Positions 1-5,927 of a DNA stretch of 7,671 nucleotides are shown here, piece after piece. The notes beneath the pieces are model-generated. The model did not search any database. It was not told the DNA's origin and saw nothing but the letters and a program-made list of their open reading frames with translations. The position numbers and the translations under genes were made by a program. Within the stretch, counting starts at the first letter, position 1; each line of letters opens with the position of its first letter. Source of the stretch: Treponema sp. (lineage in GTDB: Bacteria; Spirochaetota; Spirochaetia; Treponematales; Treponemataceae); the NCBI GenBank assembly GCA_017453705.1, contig JAFTEK010000156.1, positions 1 through 7,671 of the forward strand, read 5' to 3'.

Positions 1-297
1 CGGCGGACGGAGATAGCTCGCTCGCTTGCAATTGAACCAAAGTTCCTGCTTCTCGATGAGCCTTTCGCAGGCATAGACCCCATCGCCGTCGCTGACATAA
101 AGAAGCTTGTCAAGATGCTCTCGGAACGCAAGATAGGCGTTCTCATCACAGACCACAATGTCCGCGATACCCTTGAAATCACTGACAGGGCAATCATTAT
201 CTCCAAGGGGCAGGTTATGATTGCCGGAAGCAAGCAGGAGATACTGGATTCCCCCCTTGCCCGCGACATATACCTGGGCAAGGACTTCTCAATGTAG
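1..297 (+). CDS. lptB: LptB, lipopolysaccharide export ABC ATPase (3' part only)
   Basis: This is the last 98 codons of an ABC ATPase; the gene begins before the window. The frame opens at base 1 with [10 protein letters not shown], the stretch that follows the ABC signature motif. It continues with Walker B and D-loop ([12 protein letters not shown], visible residues 16-27) and the switch histidine in ITDHNV (visible residue 52). The end, YLGKDF plus two residues, matches the usual LptB C-terminus (YLGxxF). LptB is the cytoplasmic ATPase that, with LptFG, drives extraction of LPS or related glycolipid from the inner membrane towards the outer membrane. That implies a diderm cell. No terminator is visible after the TAG at 295-297. 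The next gene has its own promoter, so the two units are probably transcribed separately. Confidence 0.9.
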   Translation, partial: RRTEIARSLAIEPKFLLLDEPFAGIDPIAVADIKKLVKMLSERKIGVLITDHNVRDTLEITDRAIIISKGQVMIAGSKQEILDSPLARDIYLGKDFSM

Positions 298-334
298 AGT
301 CGGCTACGCTTTTATACGTTTTTACATGCTTTGA

Positions 335-363
335 TTGACAAAAGCCCCTCTATTCGTTATTAT
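335..363 (+). promoter_or_regulatory. Sigma-70-type promoter of the metal ABC transporter operon
   Basis: A perfect -35 hexamer TTGACA (335-340) is followed by a 17-bp spacer and a -10 hexamer TATTAT (358-363, five of six consensus bases). Transcription would start near base 370, giving a leader of about 33 bases before the proposed TTG start at 403. The Fur-type palindrome lies immediately downstream of the -10, so a bound repressor would cover the start site. Confidence 0.75.
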
Positions 364-378
364 TGAGAATAATTCTCA
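364..378. promoter_or_regulatory. Fur-family operator (Fur or Zur type 7-1-7 box)
   Basis: The bases TGAGAAT-A-ATTCTCA form a perfect 7-1-7 inverted repeat. It has the architecture of Fur-family operators and differs from the classic Fur core TGATAATNATTATCA by one base per arm. It also resembles the actinobacterial Zur core (TGAAAATNATTTTCA). It directly abuts the -10 element and spans the predicted transcription start, as expected for repression. The gene content downstream (zinc/manganese-class ABC transporter) suggests Zur, while the sequence itself is close to Fur. Which metal is sensed cannot be decided here. Confidence 0.75.
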
Positions 379-388
379 TATTTGTTCT

Positions 389-396
389 GGGAGGGG
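389..396 (+). promoter_or_regulatory. Ribosome binding site that sets the TTG start of the ABC ATPase
   Basis: GGGAGGGG contains the core GGAGG at 390-394, eight bases before TTG 403 and fourteen before TTG 409. The in-frame TTG at 382 lies upstream of this site and only about 12 bases after the predicted transcription start. TTG 403 is therefore the best start; there is no suitable ATG at this end of the gene. Confidence 0.65.
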
Positions 397-402
397 CGGC
401 AG

Positions 403-1119
403 TTGGCCTTGATTACAGTCCAGAATCTTTCGCTCGGATATGATTCCCATGCTATTTTGGAAGGCTTGAATTTCTGTGTCGGCGCAGGCGACTACCTCTG
501 TATAGTGGGGGAGAACGGCTCCGGCAAAAGTACCCTTATGCGAACCCTGCTCGGCTTGCAGCAGCCTGTCTCCGGCAGTGTAAGATTCGATGAGGGGCTC
601 AGGGAAAATGAGATTGGTTATCTTCCTCAGCAAACCATTGTCCAGAAGGATTTTCCTGCGTCTGTCTGGGAAATCGTCCTTTCCGGCTGCCAGGGAAGAT
701 GTGGGTTGAGACCCTTTTACAGCAGGGAAGAAAAGGCCATGGCTGCCCGGAACATTGACCGGATGGGAATCTCCTCCCTTGCGGGGCGGTGTTACAGGGA
801 GCTTTCAGGCGGACAGCAGCAGCGTGTGCTTTTGGCAAGGGCACTGTGCGCGACGAGAAAAGCCCTGCTCCTTGATGAGCCTGTCTCTGGATTGGATCCA
901 AACGCAACGGCTGAGATGTATGCTCTTATACAGGAGCTGAACCGTGGCGGAATTACGATTATCATGGTCTCCCATGATATTTCTGCTGCCATCAGATATG
1001 CAAGCCATATCCTTCACATAGGGAACAAGGTTTTCTTTGGGAGCAAGCCTGATTACTTGGCCAGCGAGACAGGCAGGCTTTTTGTGCAGCATGAGGGAGA
1101 GGAGGCTGTGGATGTTTGA
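403..1119 (+). CDS. znuC: Metal ABC transporter ATP-binding protein (ZnuC/MntB/TroB class)
   Basis: This is a 238-residue cytoplasmic ATPase that would power uptake of Zn2+ or Mn2+ through the permease encoded next. With the TTG 403 start (MALITVQNLS) the motifs are: Walker A GENGSGKS at residues 36-43, Q-loop in YLPQQ at about 73-77, signature LSGGQ at 134-138, Walker B LLLDEP at 155-160, D-loop SGLD at 162-165, and switch His191. All key residues are intact and the length is normal for a ZnuC-type subunit. The C-terminus has no regulatory domain. The gene overlaps the permease start by 8 bases, indicating translational coupling. The class is clear; Zn versus Mn cannot be read from this subunit. 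The symbol znuC is therefore provisional, favoured by the Fur/Zur-like operator and the downstream lipoprotein. Confidence 0.88.
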   Translation: MALITVQNLSLGYDSHAILEGLNFCVGAGDYLCIVGENGSGKSTLMRTLLGLQQPVSGSVRFDEGLRENEIGYLPQQTIVQKDFPASVWEIVLSGCQGRCGLRPFYSREEKAMAARNIDRMGISSLAGRCYRELSGGQQQRVLLARALCATRKALLLDEPVSGLDPNATAEMYALIQELNRGGITIIMVSHDISAAIRYASHILHIGNKVFFGSKPDYLASETGRLFVQHEGEEAVDV

Positions 1120-1957
1120 TAAGCTTATGATGTACATGCAGTACCCCTTTGTCAGGTATGCCCTGATAGTCGGTGTGCTTATAGCCCTGTGTTCTTCCCT
1201 CTTGGGAGTCACCCTGGTTCTAAAGCGTTTTTCTTTCATCGGTGACGGGCTTTCCCATGTCGCGTTCGGTGCAATGTCTGTCGCCGCCGTCGTTAACCTG
1301 TCCAACGACATGCTGCTGGTTTTGCCTGTTACGGTTGTCTGTGCAATACTCCTTTTGTGCGCGGGGCAGAATTCCAAGATAAAAGGAGATGCCGCCATAG
1401 CGATGATTTCGGTAGGCGCTCTTGCCTTTGGATACCTGTTGATGAATATTTTTTCTACGTCATCCAACCTCTCAGGCGATGTCTGTACAACCCTGTTCGG
1501 CTCAACGTCTATACTTACGCTGACAGAGAAAGAGGTTTGGCTTTGCATTGGGCTGTCATTGGCCGTGATAGCTATTTTTATCCTGTTTTACAACAAGATT
1601 TTCGCTGTGACTTTTGACGAGGACTTTGCCAGGGCGACGATGAAGGGGGCAGGGGGCTACAACCTGCTGGTGGCTGTCATAATCGCTGTCATAATCGTGC
1701 TTGCGATGAATTTGGTCGGTTCCCTGCTGATTTCCGCCCTGGTGATTTTTCCCGCCCTGTCCGCCATGCGGCTTTTCAAGAGCTTTAAGTCTGTTACATT
1801 ATGTTCTGCGCTTCTGTCCGTCATTTGCGCCCTTTCTGGAATGATAATTTCAATTCTGGCAGGAACTCCTGTCGGTTCAACTGTGGTGGCCGTTGACATG
1901 GCATCGTTTGCGCTTTGCTGTTTTGCAGAGTTCCTGTCAGGGAGGATAAAAGGATGA
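1112..1957 (+). CDS. znuB: Metal ABC transporter permease (ZnuB/MntC class, ABC-3 family)
   Basis: This is a 281-residue integral inner-membrane protein forming the translocation path for a divalent metal. It has about eight hydrophobic segments. Family landmarks are KRFSFIGDGLSHVAFGA near residues 38-54 and GSLLISALVIFPALSAMRL near 202-220. The latter corresponds to the conserved LLISALLxxPAxxA region that contacts the ATPase. GTPVGSTVVA follows near the end. The ATG at 1112 has GGAGG at 1101-1105, six bases upstream, and overlaps the ATPase stop. Longer upstream starts in this frame would only extend deep into the ATPase gene. Its stop overlaps the next gene as ATGA. No substrate-binding lipoprotein of the ZnuA type is encoded beside it, so that subunit must come from elsewhere if the transporter is functional. 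Confidence 0.9.
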   Translation: MFDKLMMYMQYPFVRYALIVGVLIALCSSLLGVTLVLKRFSFIGDGLSHVAFGAMSVAAVVNLSNDMLLVLPVTVVCAILLLCAGQNSKIKGDAAIAMISVGALAFGYLLMNIFSTSSNLSGDVCTTLFGSTSILTLTEKEVWLCIGLSLAVIAIFILFYNKIFAVTFDEDFARATMKGAGGYNLLVAVIIAVIIVLAMNLVGSLLISALVIFPALSAMRLFKSFKSVTLCSALLSVICALSGMIISILAGTPVGSTVVAVDMASFALCCFAEFLSGRIKG

Positions 1958-2604
1958 GGCTTGTCGCTCTTTCTGTGATTTCTTCTATTGTATTGTCTGC
2001 CATGCTTGTGTCTTGTGGCAGGGATTCCGCCTCACAAGGCAAGGTTTCCGTAAAGCCAAGGGCATCCGCCCAGTCGTCAGGGGTAAGCGAGGTTCTCGCC
2101 GCAGGTATGGCGGAATCTGACAAGCAGCCTGCCGCTGATATTGCAGAGTCTGACAAGCAGCCCGCCTCGGAGAAGCAGGAGAAAAAGCCTGTGCCGGAGC
2201 CTGTCCCTGTTCCGCCTGTAGAACAAAAGCCTTTGCATATAGAATCAAAGGCTGACGGAATAGACGTGGATCTTACGGCCCTGTCCAGCACAATGGTTTA
2301 CTCTGAGGTCTTTAACATGATGGTTTCCCCGGAGAAATACATAGGCAAGACAATCAGGATGGCAGGTCAGTTTTATTCTTCCTATGATGAGATCAGGGAC
2401 AAGCGTTATTATGCCTGTCTTATCATGGACGCGACGGCTTGCTGCGCCCAGGGCATGGAGTTTGAGCTTGAAGGAGAGTGCCGGTATCCAGAAGATTTCC
2501 CTGAGGAAGGGGGGATGATGTGCGTGGTAGGCGTGTTTGACTCCTATGAGGAAGACGGCTGTGCATACGCGACACTTCGCAATGCCCGTATGATTAGCGG
2601 TTGA
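1954..2604 (+). CDS. Lipoprotein with conserved Cys-rich C-terminal domain, metal transporter operon
   Basis: This 216-residue predicted lipoprotein starts at ATG 1954, which overlaps the permease stop (ATGA) and follows GGAGG at 1941-1945. Residues 1-20 are a hydrophobic signal peptide ending in the lipobox LVSC, with Cys21 the lipidated residue. Residues 22-100 are a low-complexity, extended linker with two copies of AESDKQPA (53-60 and 64-71) and a Pro/Glu/Lys stretch (about 73-93). Residues 104-216 form a compact domain: VDLTALSST (105-113), KYIGKTIRMAGQF (128-140), DATACCAQGMEFEL (159-172), then VVGVFDSY. The GKTIRxxGxF and CC pattern recalls the OB-fold-like C-terminal domain of DUF1980/YcgQ proteins; this is recognition by eye. 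Six further Cys residues (155, 163, 164, 176, 190, 203) could bind metal. The context suggests an accessory role in divalent metal uptake or sensing outside the inner membrane. It is not a ZnuA-type binding protein: too short, with no His-rich loop or two-lobe pattern. Confidence 0.8.
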   Translation: MRLVALSVISSIVLSAMLVSCGRDSASQGKVSVKPRASAQSSGVSEVLAAGMAESDKQPAADIAESDKQPASEKQEKKPVPEPVPVPPVEQKPLHIESKADGIDVDLTALSSTMVYSEVFNMMVSPEKYIGKTIRMAGQFYSSYDEIRDKRYYACLIMDATACCAQGMEFELEGECRYPEDFPEEGGMMCVVGVFDSYEEDGCAYATLRNARMISG

Positions 2605-2607
2605 GCC

Positions 2608-2734
2608 TGGATATAGCCTACGCAAGAGATTGGATATAGCCTACGCAAGAGTCTGGATATAGCCTACGCAAGAGTCTGGATATAGCCTACGCAAGGGGTT
2701 GAATACAGCCTATACAAGAAGCCCGATATAAGCC
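2608..2734 (+). repeat. 23-bp tandem repeat, about 5.5 copies
   Basis: The unit is TGGATATAGCCTACGCAAG followed by four bases that vary (AGTC in the commonest form). Copies begin at 2608, 2631, 2654, 2677, 2700 and 2723; the last covers only 12 bases. Copies 2 and 3 are identical, copies 1 and 4 differ only in the last few bases, and copies 5 and 6 are more diverged, so the array decays in one direction. It begins four bases after the lipoprotein stop codon and occupies half of the gap before feoA. There are no spacers, so it is not a CRISPR array. The unit has no long internal palindrome and would not form strong hairpins. Confidence 0.95.
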
Positions 2735-2809
2735 GCAATTGTTGCTTTAATCTACGCATTGTTAGAAAAATATTGTGAAACTAATGTATGTTTACTATAG
2801 CTGAGTTTA

Positions 2810-2838
2810 TTGACATTTGTGTTGTTATACACTAATCT
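2810..2838 (+). promoter_or_regulatory. Possible promoter of the feo operon
   Basis: A perfect TTGACA lies at 2810-2815 in the AT-rich region 60 bases upstream of feoA1. No good -10 sits at the ideal distance: TAATCT (2833-2838) has 17-bp spacing but a poor match, and ACTAAT (2831-2836) is better but at 15 bp. A separate promoter is expected because the repeat array isolates feo from the upstream operon. An AATC-TTTGT-GATT inverted repeat (2834-2846) overlaps the likely start region but matches no regulator site I can name. No Fur-type palindrome like that at 364-378 is visible here. Confidence 0.35.
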
Positions 2839-2875
2839 TTGTGATTGAAAGCTTAGATGTAACGGAGAAACAAGA

Positions 2876-3085
2876 ATGCCTTTGACTATGGCTAATCCAG
2901 AGGAGCAGTTCCTTATAAAAAAGATAAACGGCAACGAGGAAGTCCGGCGTTTTCTGGAGAACCTGGGCTTTGTCGCCGGGGCGCAGGTGTCGGTCGTCTC
3001 CAAGCTGGGCGGGAACCTGATAGTGCAGATATTGGACAGCCGGGTAGCCATAAGCCGTGAGATGGCGCAGAAAATCATCATTTAA
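2876..3085 (+). CDS. feoA: FeoA-domain protein, first copy
   Basis: This is a 69-residue cytoplasmic SH3-like FeoA protein. The core RRFLENLGFVAGAQVSVVS (about residues 24-42) followed by GNLIVQILDSRVAISREMAQKI is the FeoA pattern: a helix with LGxxxG, then beta strands, ending in the (V/L)AISxxxAxxI motif. FeoA proteins associate with FeoB and are required for, or tune, Fe2+ uptake. The ATG at 2876 is preceded by GGAG (2864-2867) at eight bases. It is the first gene of the feo operon, 50 bp upstream of a second, divergent feoA copy. Two separate single-domain FeoA proteins next to FeoB is a recurring arrangement in anaerobes and may reflect a hetero-oligomer. Confidence 0.9.
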   Translation: MPLTMANPEEQFLIKKINGNEEVRRFLENLGFVAGAQVSVVSKLGGNLIVQILDSRVAISREMAQKIII

Positions 3086-3135
3086 TTTGAGAAATAAGGC
3101 ATTTTGTGAGAATGCCATATCGTGAGGAGAAATAT

Positions 3136-3357
3136 ATGACGCTTAGGGAAGTTAAAACCGGGCAGACTGTCACAGTCGAAAAGCTGCTTGGCGAGGGGGC
3201 GGTGAAACGCCGCATCATGGACATGGGGATTACCAAAGGGGCAGAGCTGTATGTGCGCAAGGTCGCCCCTCTCGGCGACCCCGTTGAGATAACCGTGCGC
3301 GGCTACGAGCTTTCTGTTAGAAAGGCTGACGCGGAGCTTATTCAGGTCAGGCAGTAG
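3136..3357 (+). CDS. feoA: FeoA-domain protein, second copy
   Basis: This is a 73-residue FeoA protein beginning MTLREVKTGQTVTVEKLLGEG. The family core VKRRIMDMGITKGAELYVRKVAPLGDP (about residues 23-49) is followed by VEITVRGYELSVRKADAELI, the canonical ending. This copy is closer to the standard FeoA than the first; it has the full RRxxDMGxxxG motif and the PLGDPxExxxxGYxLSxR strand pair. The ATG at 3136 has AGGAG at 3125-3129, six bases upstream. In-frame codons between 3106 and 3135 lie before this site and are not used. feoB begins 16 bp after its stop. It probably binds the cytoplasmic side of FeoB. Confidence 0.95.
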   Translation: MTLREVKTGQTVTVEKLLGEGAVKRRIMDMGITKGAELYVRKVAPLGDPVEITVRGYELSVRKADAELIQVRQ

Positions 3358-3373
3358 GTGAAAGGAGAGAAAA

Positions 3374-5725
3374 ATGATTAGGATAGCATTGGCAGGAAAC
3401 CCCAACGCGGGAAAGACCACTTTGTTCAACGCCCTGACCGGGGCCAACCAGTTTGTGGGCAACTGGCCGGGTGTCACGGTAGAAAAGAAAGAGGGCAAGC
3501 TCAAAGGGCATAACGGTGATGTCGTCATCACAGACCTTCCCGGCATATACTCCCTCTCTCCGTATACACTGGAAGAAGTCGTATCCCGCGACTATCTGGT
3601 TAAGGAGAGGCCTGATGCGATACTGAATATCGTGGACGGAACAAACCTTGAGAGGAACCTATATCTTACCACCCAGCTAGCCGAGCTTGGAATTCCGATG
3701 GTGGTCGCCGTCAACATGATGGATGTCGTCAAGAAGAACGGCGACAAGGTTCACGTGGATGCCATGTCACAGGAACTGGGCTGCCCGGTGGTCGAAATAT
3801 CCGCCCTCAAGGGTACGGGCTGCATAGAAGCGGCGGAGATAGCCGTGGGCAAGGCAAAAGAGAAGAAGCCCATGATGTACAAGCACCGCTTTGAGGGCTG
3901 CGTGGAGCACGCTCTCGCCCACATAGAGGAGGCTGTCGTACATGAGCTTCCGGCCGAGCAGCACCGATGGTATTCGGTCAAGCTCTTTGAGCGTGATGAG
4001 AAGGTCATAAAAGACCTTGGTGTGTCCGCCCAGACGCTCGCCCACATAGAGGATGACATAAAGTCATGCGAGAAGGAGCTTGATGATGACGCTGAGTCCA
4101 TCATCACGGCGGAGAGGTACAAGTACATTGAGTCCATCATAAAGAAGTGCGTTACCAAGAAGAGCCACGGAAAGCTTTCCACATCTGACAAGATAGACCG
4201 CGTTGTCACCAACCGCTGGCTAGCACTGCCGATTTTCGCGGTTGTCATGTGGCTGGTCTACTATGTGTCCATGGTCACGATAGGAACAGCCGCCACCGAC
4301 TGGGTGAACGACGGGGTGTTCGGAGACGGATTCCATCTGTTTGGCATGGGTACAGCGGCTTATGAGGAAGCCAGCGAGGAATATGGTGATACCGCCGCAA
4401 TCCTTGAGGCGGTGGAGAACGGAGAAGCCACTTACGTAGTCGTGGACGATGAGACGATGGAGGTCTCAGACCCTATAGAGATTACCGACGAGGCTGTCAG
4501 CGAAGCCCGAGGCATGGCCGAGAAATACGGTGAGGAAGGCCCTGATCCCGCTGACTACGGCGTTTGGGTTCCCAGTATCCCGGCTTTGATAGAAGGCGGT
4601 CTTGATGCGGCAGGCTGTGCCGACTGGCTCAAAGGTCTTATACTGGACGGAATCGTTGCCGGTGTTGGTGCTGTCTTGGGCTTTGTTCCCCAGATGCTCG
4701 TGCTTTTCATCTTCCTTGCATTCCTTGAGGCATGCGGCTACATGGCACGTATAGCCTTCATACTGGACAGGGTGTTCCGCCGCTTCGGGCTTTCGGGCAA
4801 GTCTTTCATCCCTGTCCTTGTCGGCACAGGCTGCGGAGTTCCCGGAATCATGGCCTGCCGCACGATAGAGAGCGAGCGTGACCGCCGCATGACGATTATG
4901 ACGACGACCTTCATCCCCTGTGGCGCGAAGGTGCCTTTCATTGCCCTTGTCGCGGGGGCTATTTTCGGCGGTTCTGCATGGGTGGCGACATCAGCATACT
5001 TCATCGGCATAGCGGCAATCATCTGCTCAGGTGTCATACTCAAGAAGACAAAGCCCTTCATGGGAGATGTAGCCCCCTTCGTCATGGAGCTGCCCGCCTA
5101 CCACTGGCCCACGGTCACAAACGTGCTCCGCTCCATGTGGGAGAGGGGCTGGTCATTCATCAAGAAGGCAGGTACTATAATACTTCTGTCCACGATAGTC
5201 GTCTGGTTCCTCTCGTTCTTTGGCTGGACAGACGCGGGCTTCGGAATGTTGGAGGAGGATCAGATGGACTCCAGCATCCTTGCCAAGCTCGGCGGCCTAA
5301 TCGCCTGGATTTTCACGCCCCTGGGCTGGGGCAACTGGCAGGCGGCCGTCGCGTCAATCACCGGACTTGTCGCCAAGGAGAACATCGTAGGCACGATGGG
5401 TATCCTTTACGGCGGCGAGGAGACATGGGGCAATCTTGCCGCGGCGTTCAGCCACCCTGCCGGAATGTCATTCCTCATCTTCAACCTGCTTTGCGCCCCC
5501 TGCTTTGCCGCAATAGGAGCCATAAAGCGCGAGATGAACAGCCCCAAATGGACATGGGCGGCGATAGGCTGGCAGTGCGGTCTTGCCTATGTAGTGGGCT
5601 TTGTGGTATACCAGTTCTGGAGCATGTTCTCAGGAAGCGGCAATATCGCGGGCTTTGTCATCGCGGTCGCAGTTCTGGCCTGCTTTGTATACTTCCTGTT
5701 CCGCAAGCCCAGGGCAGCCAAATAA
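3374..5725 (+). CDS. feoB: FeoB, ferrous iron transport protein with acidic extracytoplasmic insertion
   Basis: This 783-residue inner-membrane Fe2+ transporter has an N-terminal G-protein domain. Motifs: G1 GNPNAGKT (8-15), G2 region NWPGVTVEKKEG (30-41), G3 DLPG (54-57), G4 NMMD (114-117), G5 SALKG (143-147). A helical spacer domain (about 165-270) leads into the channel. TM1 is about 282-305. The two inverted gate repeats show FVPQMLVLFIFLAFLEACGYMAR and VGTGCGVPGIMACRT (483-497), then FIPCGAKVPF (513-522). LVAKENIVGTMG (665-676) and LCAPCFAAIGAIKREM (706-721) follow. Between TM1 and the next membrane-associated segment lies an acidic stretch of about 80 residues (about 318-398), which most FeoB proteins lack at this position. 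The ATG at 3374 has AGGAG at 3363-3367. The C-terminus lacks a fused FeoC; the small Cys-rich protein follows 27 bp later. Confidence 0.97.
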   Translation: MIRIALAGNPNAGKTTLFNALTGANQFVGNWPGVTVEKKEGKLKGHNGDVVITDLPGIYSLSPYTLEEVVSRDYLVKERPDAILNIVDGTNLERNLYLTTQLAELGIPMVVAVNMMDVVKKNGDKVHVDAMSQELGCPVVEISALKGTGCIEAAEIAVGKAKEKKPMMYKHRFEGCVEHALAHIEEAVVHELPAEQHRWYSVKLFERDEKVIKDLGVSAQTLAHIEDDIKSCEKELDDDAESIITAERYKYIESIIKKCVTKKSHGKLSTSDKIDRVVTNRWLALPIFAVVMWLVYYVSMVTIGTAATDWVNDGVFGDGFHLFGMGTAAYEEASEEYGDTAAILEAVENGEATYVVVDDETMEVSDPIEITDEAVSEARGMAEKYGEEGPDPADYGVWVPSIPALIEGGLDAAGCADWLKGLILDGIVAGVGAVLGFVPQMLVLFIFLAFLEACGYMARIAFILDRVFRRFGLSGKSFIPVLVGTGCGVPGIMACRTIESERDRRMTIMTTTFIPCGAKVPFIALVAGAIFGGSAWVATSAYFIGIAAIICSGVILKKTKPFMGDVAPFVMELPAYHWPTVTNVLRSMWERGWSFIKKAGTIILLSTIVVWFLSFFGWTDAGFGMLEEDQMDSSILAKLGGLIAWIFTPLGWGNWQAAVASITGLVAKENIVGTMGILYGGEETWGNLAAAFSHPAGMSFLIFNLLCAPCFAAIGAIKREMNSPKWTWAAIGWQCGLAYVVGFVVYQFWSMFSGSGNIAGFVIAVAVLACFVYFLFRKPRAAK

Positions 5726-5752
5726 AATTGAAAGAACTATGGAGGAGATGAT

Positions 5753-5920
5753 ATGCTTGGTACGATAATTGTGAGTCTTTTGCTGGTCTTGGCTGTAGCT
5801 GGCATAATCGTCTCCTTGGTCAAAAAGGCCAGGGGGGGAGGGGGCTGTTCCTGCGGTTGCGGCTGCTCATGTAGTGGCGGTCGCTCATCTGCAGGAAAAG
5901 GTAAATCCTGCTGCCATTGA
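5753..5920 (+). CDS. FeoB-associated Cys-rich membrane protein (55 residues)
   Basis: This small gene starts at ATG 5753 after a strong GGAGGAG site (5741-5747). It has one transmembrane helix (residues 4-23, from TIIVSLLL to IIVSLV), a basic stop-transfer KKAR (24-27), four glycines, and then five strictly alternating cysteines (C32, C34, C36, C38, C40). It ends with CCH (53-55). This fits the FeoB_associated family (formerly described as 'virus attachment protein p12'), typically encoded just after feoB in anaerobes. By the positive-inside rule the Cys tail is cytoplasmic, where it could receive Fe2+ leaving FeoB or take FeoC's regulatory place; this role is inference. A G7-A-G5 run at 5832-5844 encodes the glycines and precedes every cysteine codon. 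It is the last gene of the feo operon and converges on the next gene with 7 bp between stops. Confidence 0.9.
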   Translation: MLGTIIVSLLLVLAVAGIIVSLVKKARGGGGCSCGCGCSCSGGRSSAGKGKSCCH

Positions 5921-5927
5921 CAGCCAT

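Noticed and set aside
308..345. Terminator after lptB from the GCTTTT/AAAAGC arms
   Set aside because: The arms are short and AT-rich with a large loop, and no T-run follows the second arm; the second arm also overlaps the promoter spacer.
382..402. Upstream TTG at 382 as start of the ABC ATPase
   Set aside because: It precedes the only ribosome site (389-396) and lies about 12 bases after the predicted transcription start. The added residues (LFWEGRQ) do not belong to the family N-terminus.
805..1548. Long open frame on the - strand (247 codons)
   Set aside because: It lies antisense across the well-supported ATPase and permease genes, has no recognisable domain and reads as low-sense composition.
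1821..2291. - strand open frame rich in Ser/Thr/Gly across the lipoprotein gene
   Set aside because: Its composition follows from the repeated linker codons of the sense gene; the sense strand has the signal peptide, lipobox, ribosome site and coupling.
2608..2734. CRISPR array
   Set aside because: The 23-bp units are directly adjacent with no unique spacers, and the sequence decays gradually, so this is a simple tandem repeat.
2735..2875. Fur or FNR site in front of feoA1
   Set aside because: No 7-1-7 palindrome or TTGAT-N4-ATCAA motif is present; the AATC-TTTGT-GATT inverted repeat at 2834-2846 is too short and matches neither consensus.
4978..5751. Long + strand open frame in another phase inside and past feoB (257 codons)
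   Set aside because: It overlaps the intact FeoB C-terminal half, is rich in Arg/His/Cys as expected of an out-of-frame reading, and shows no family motif.
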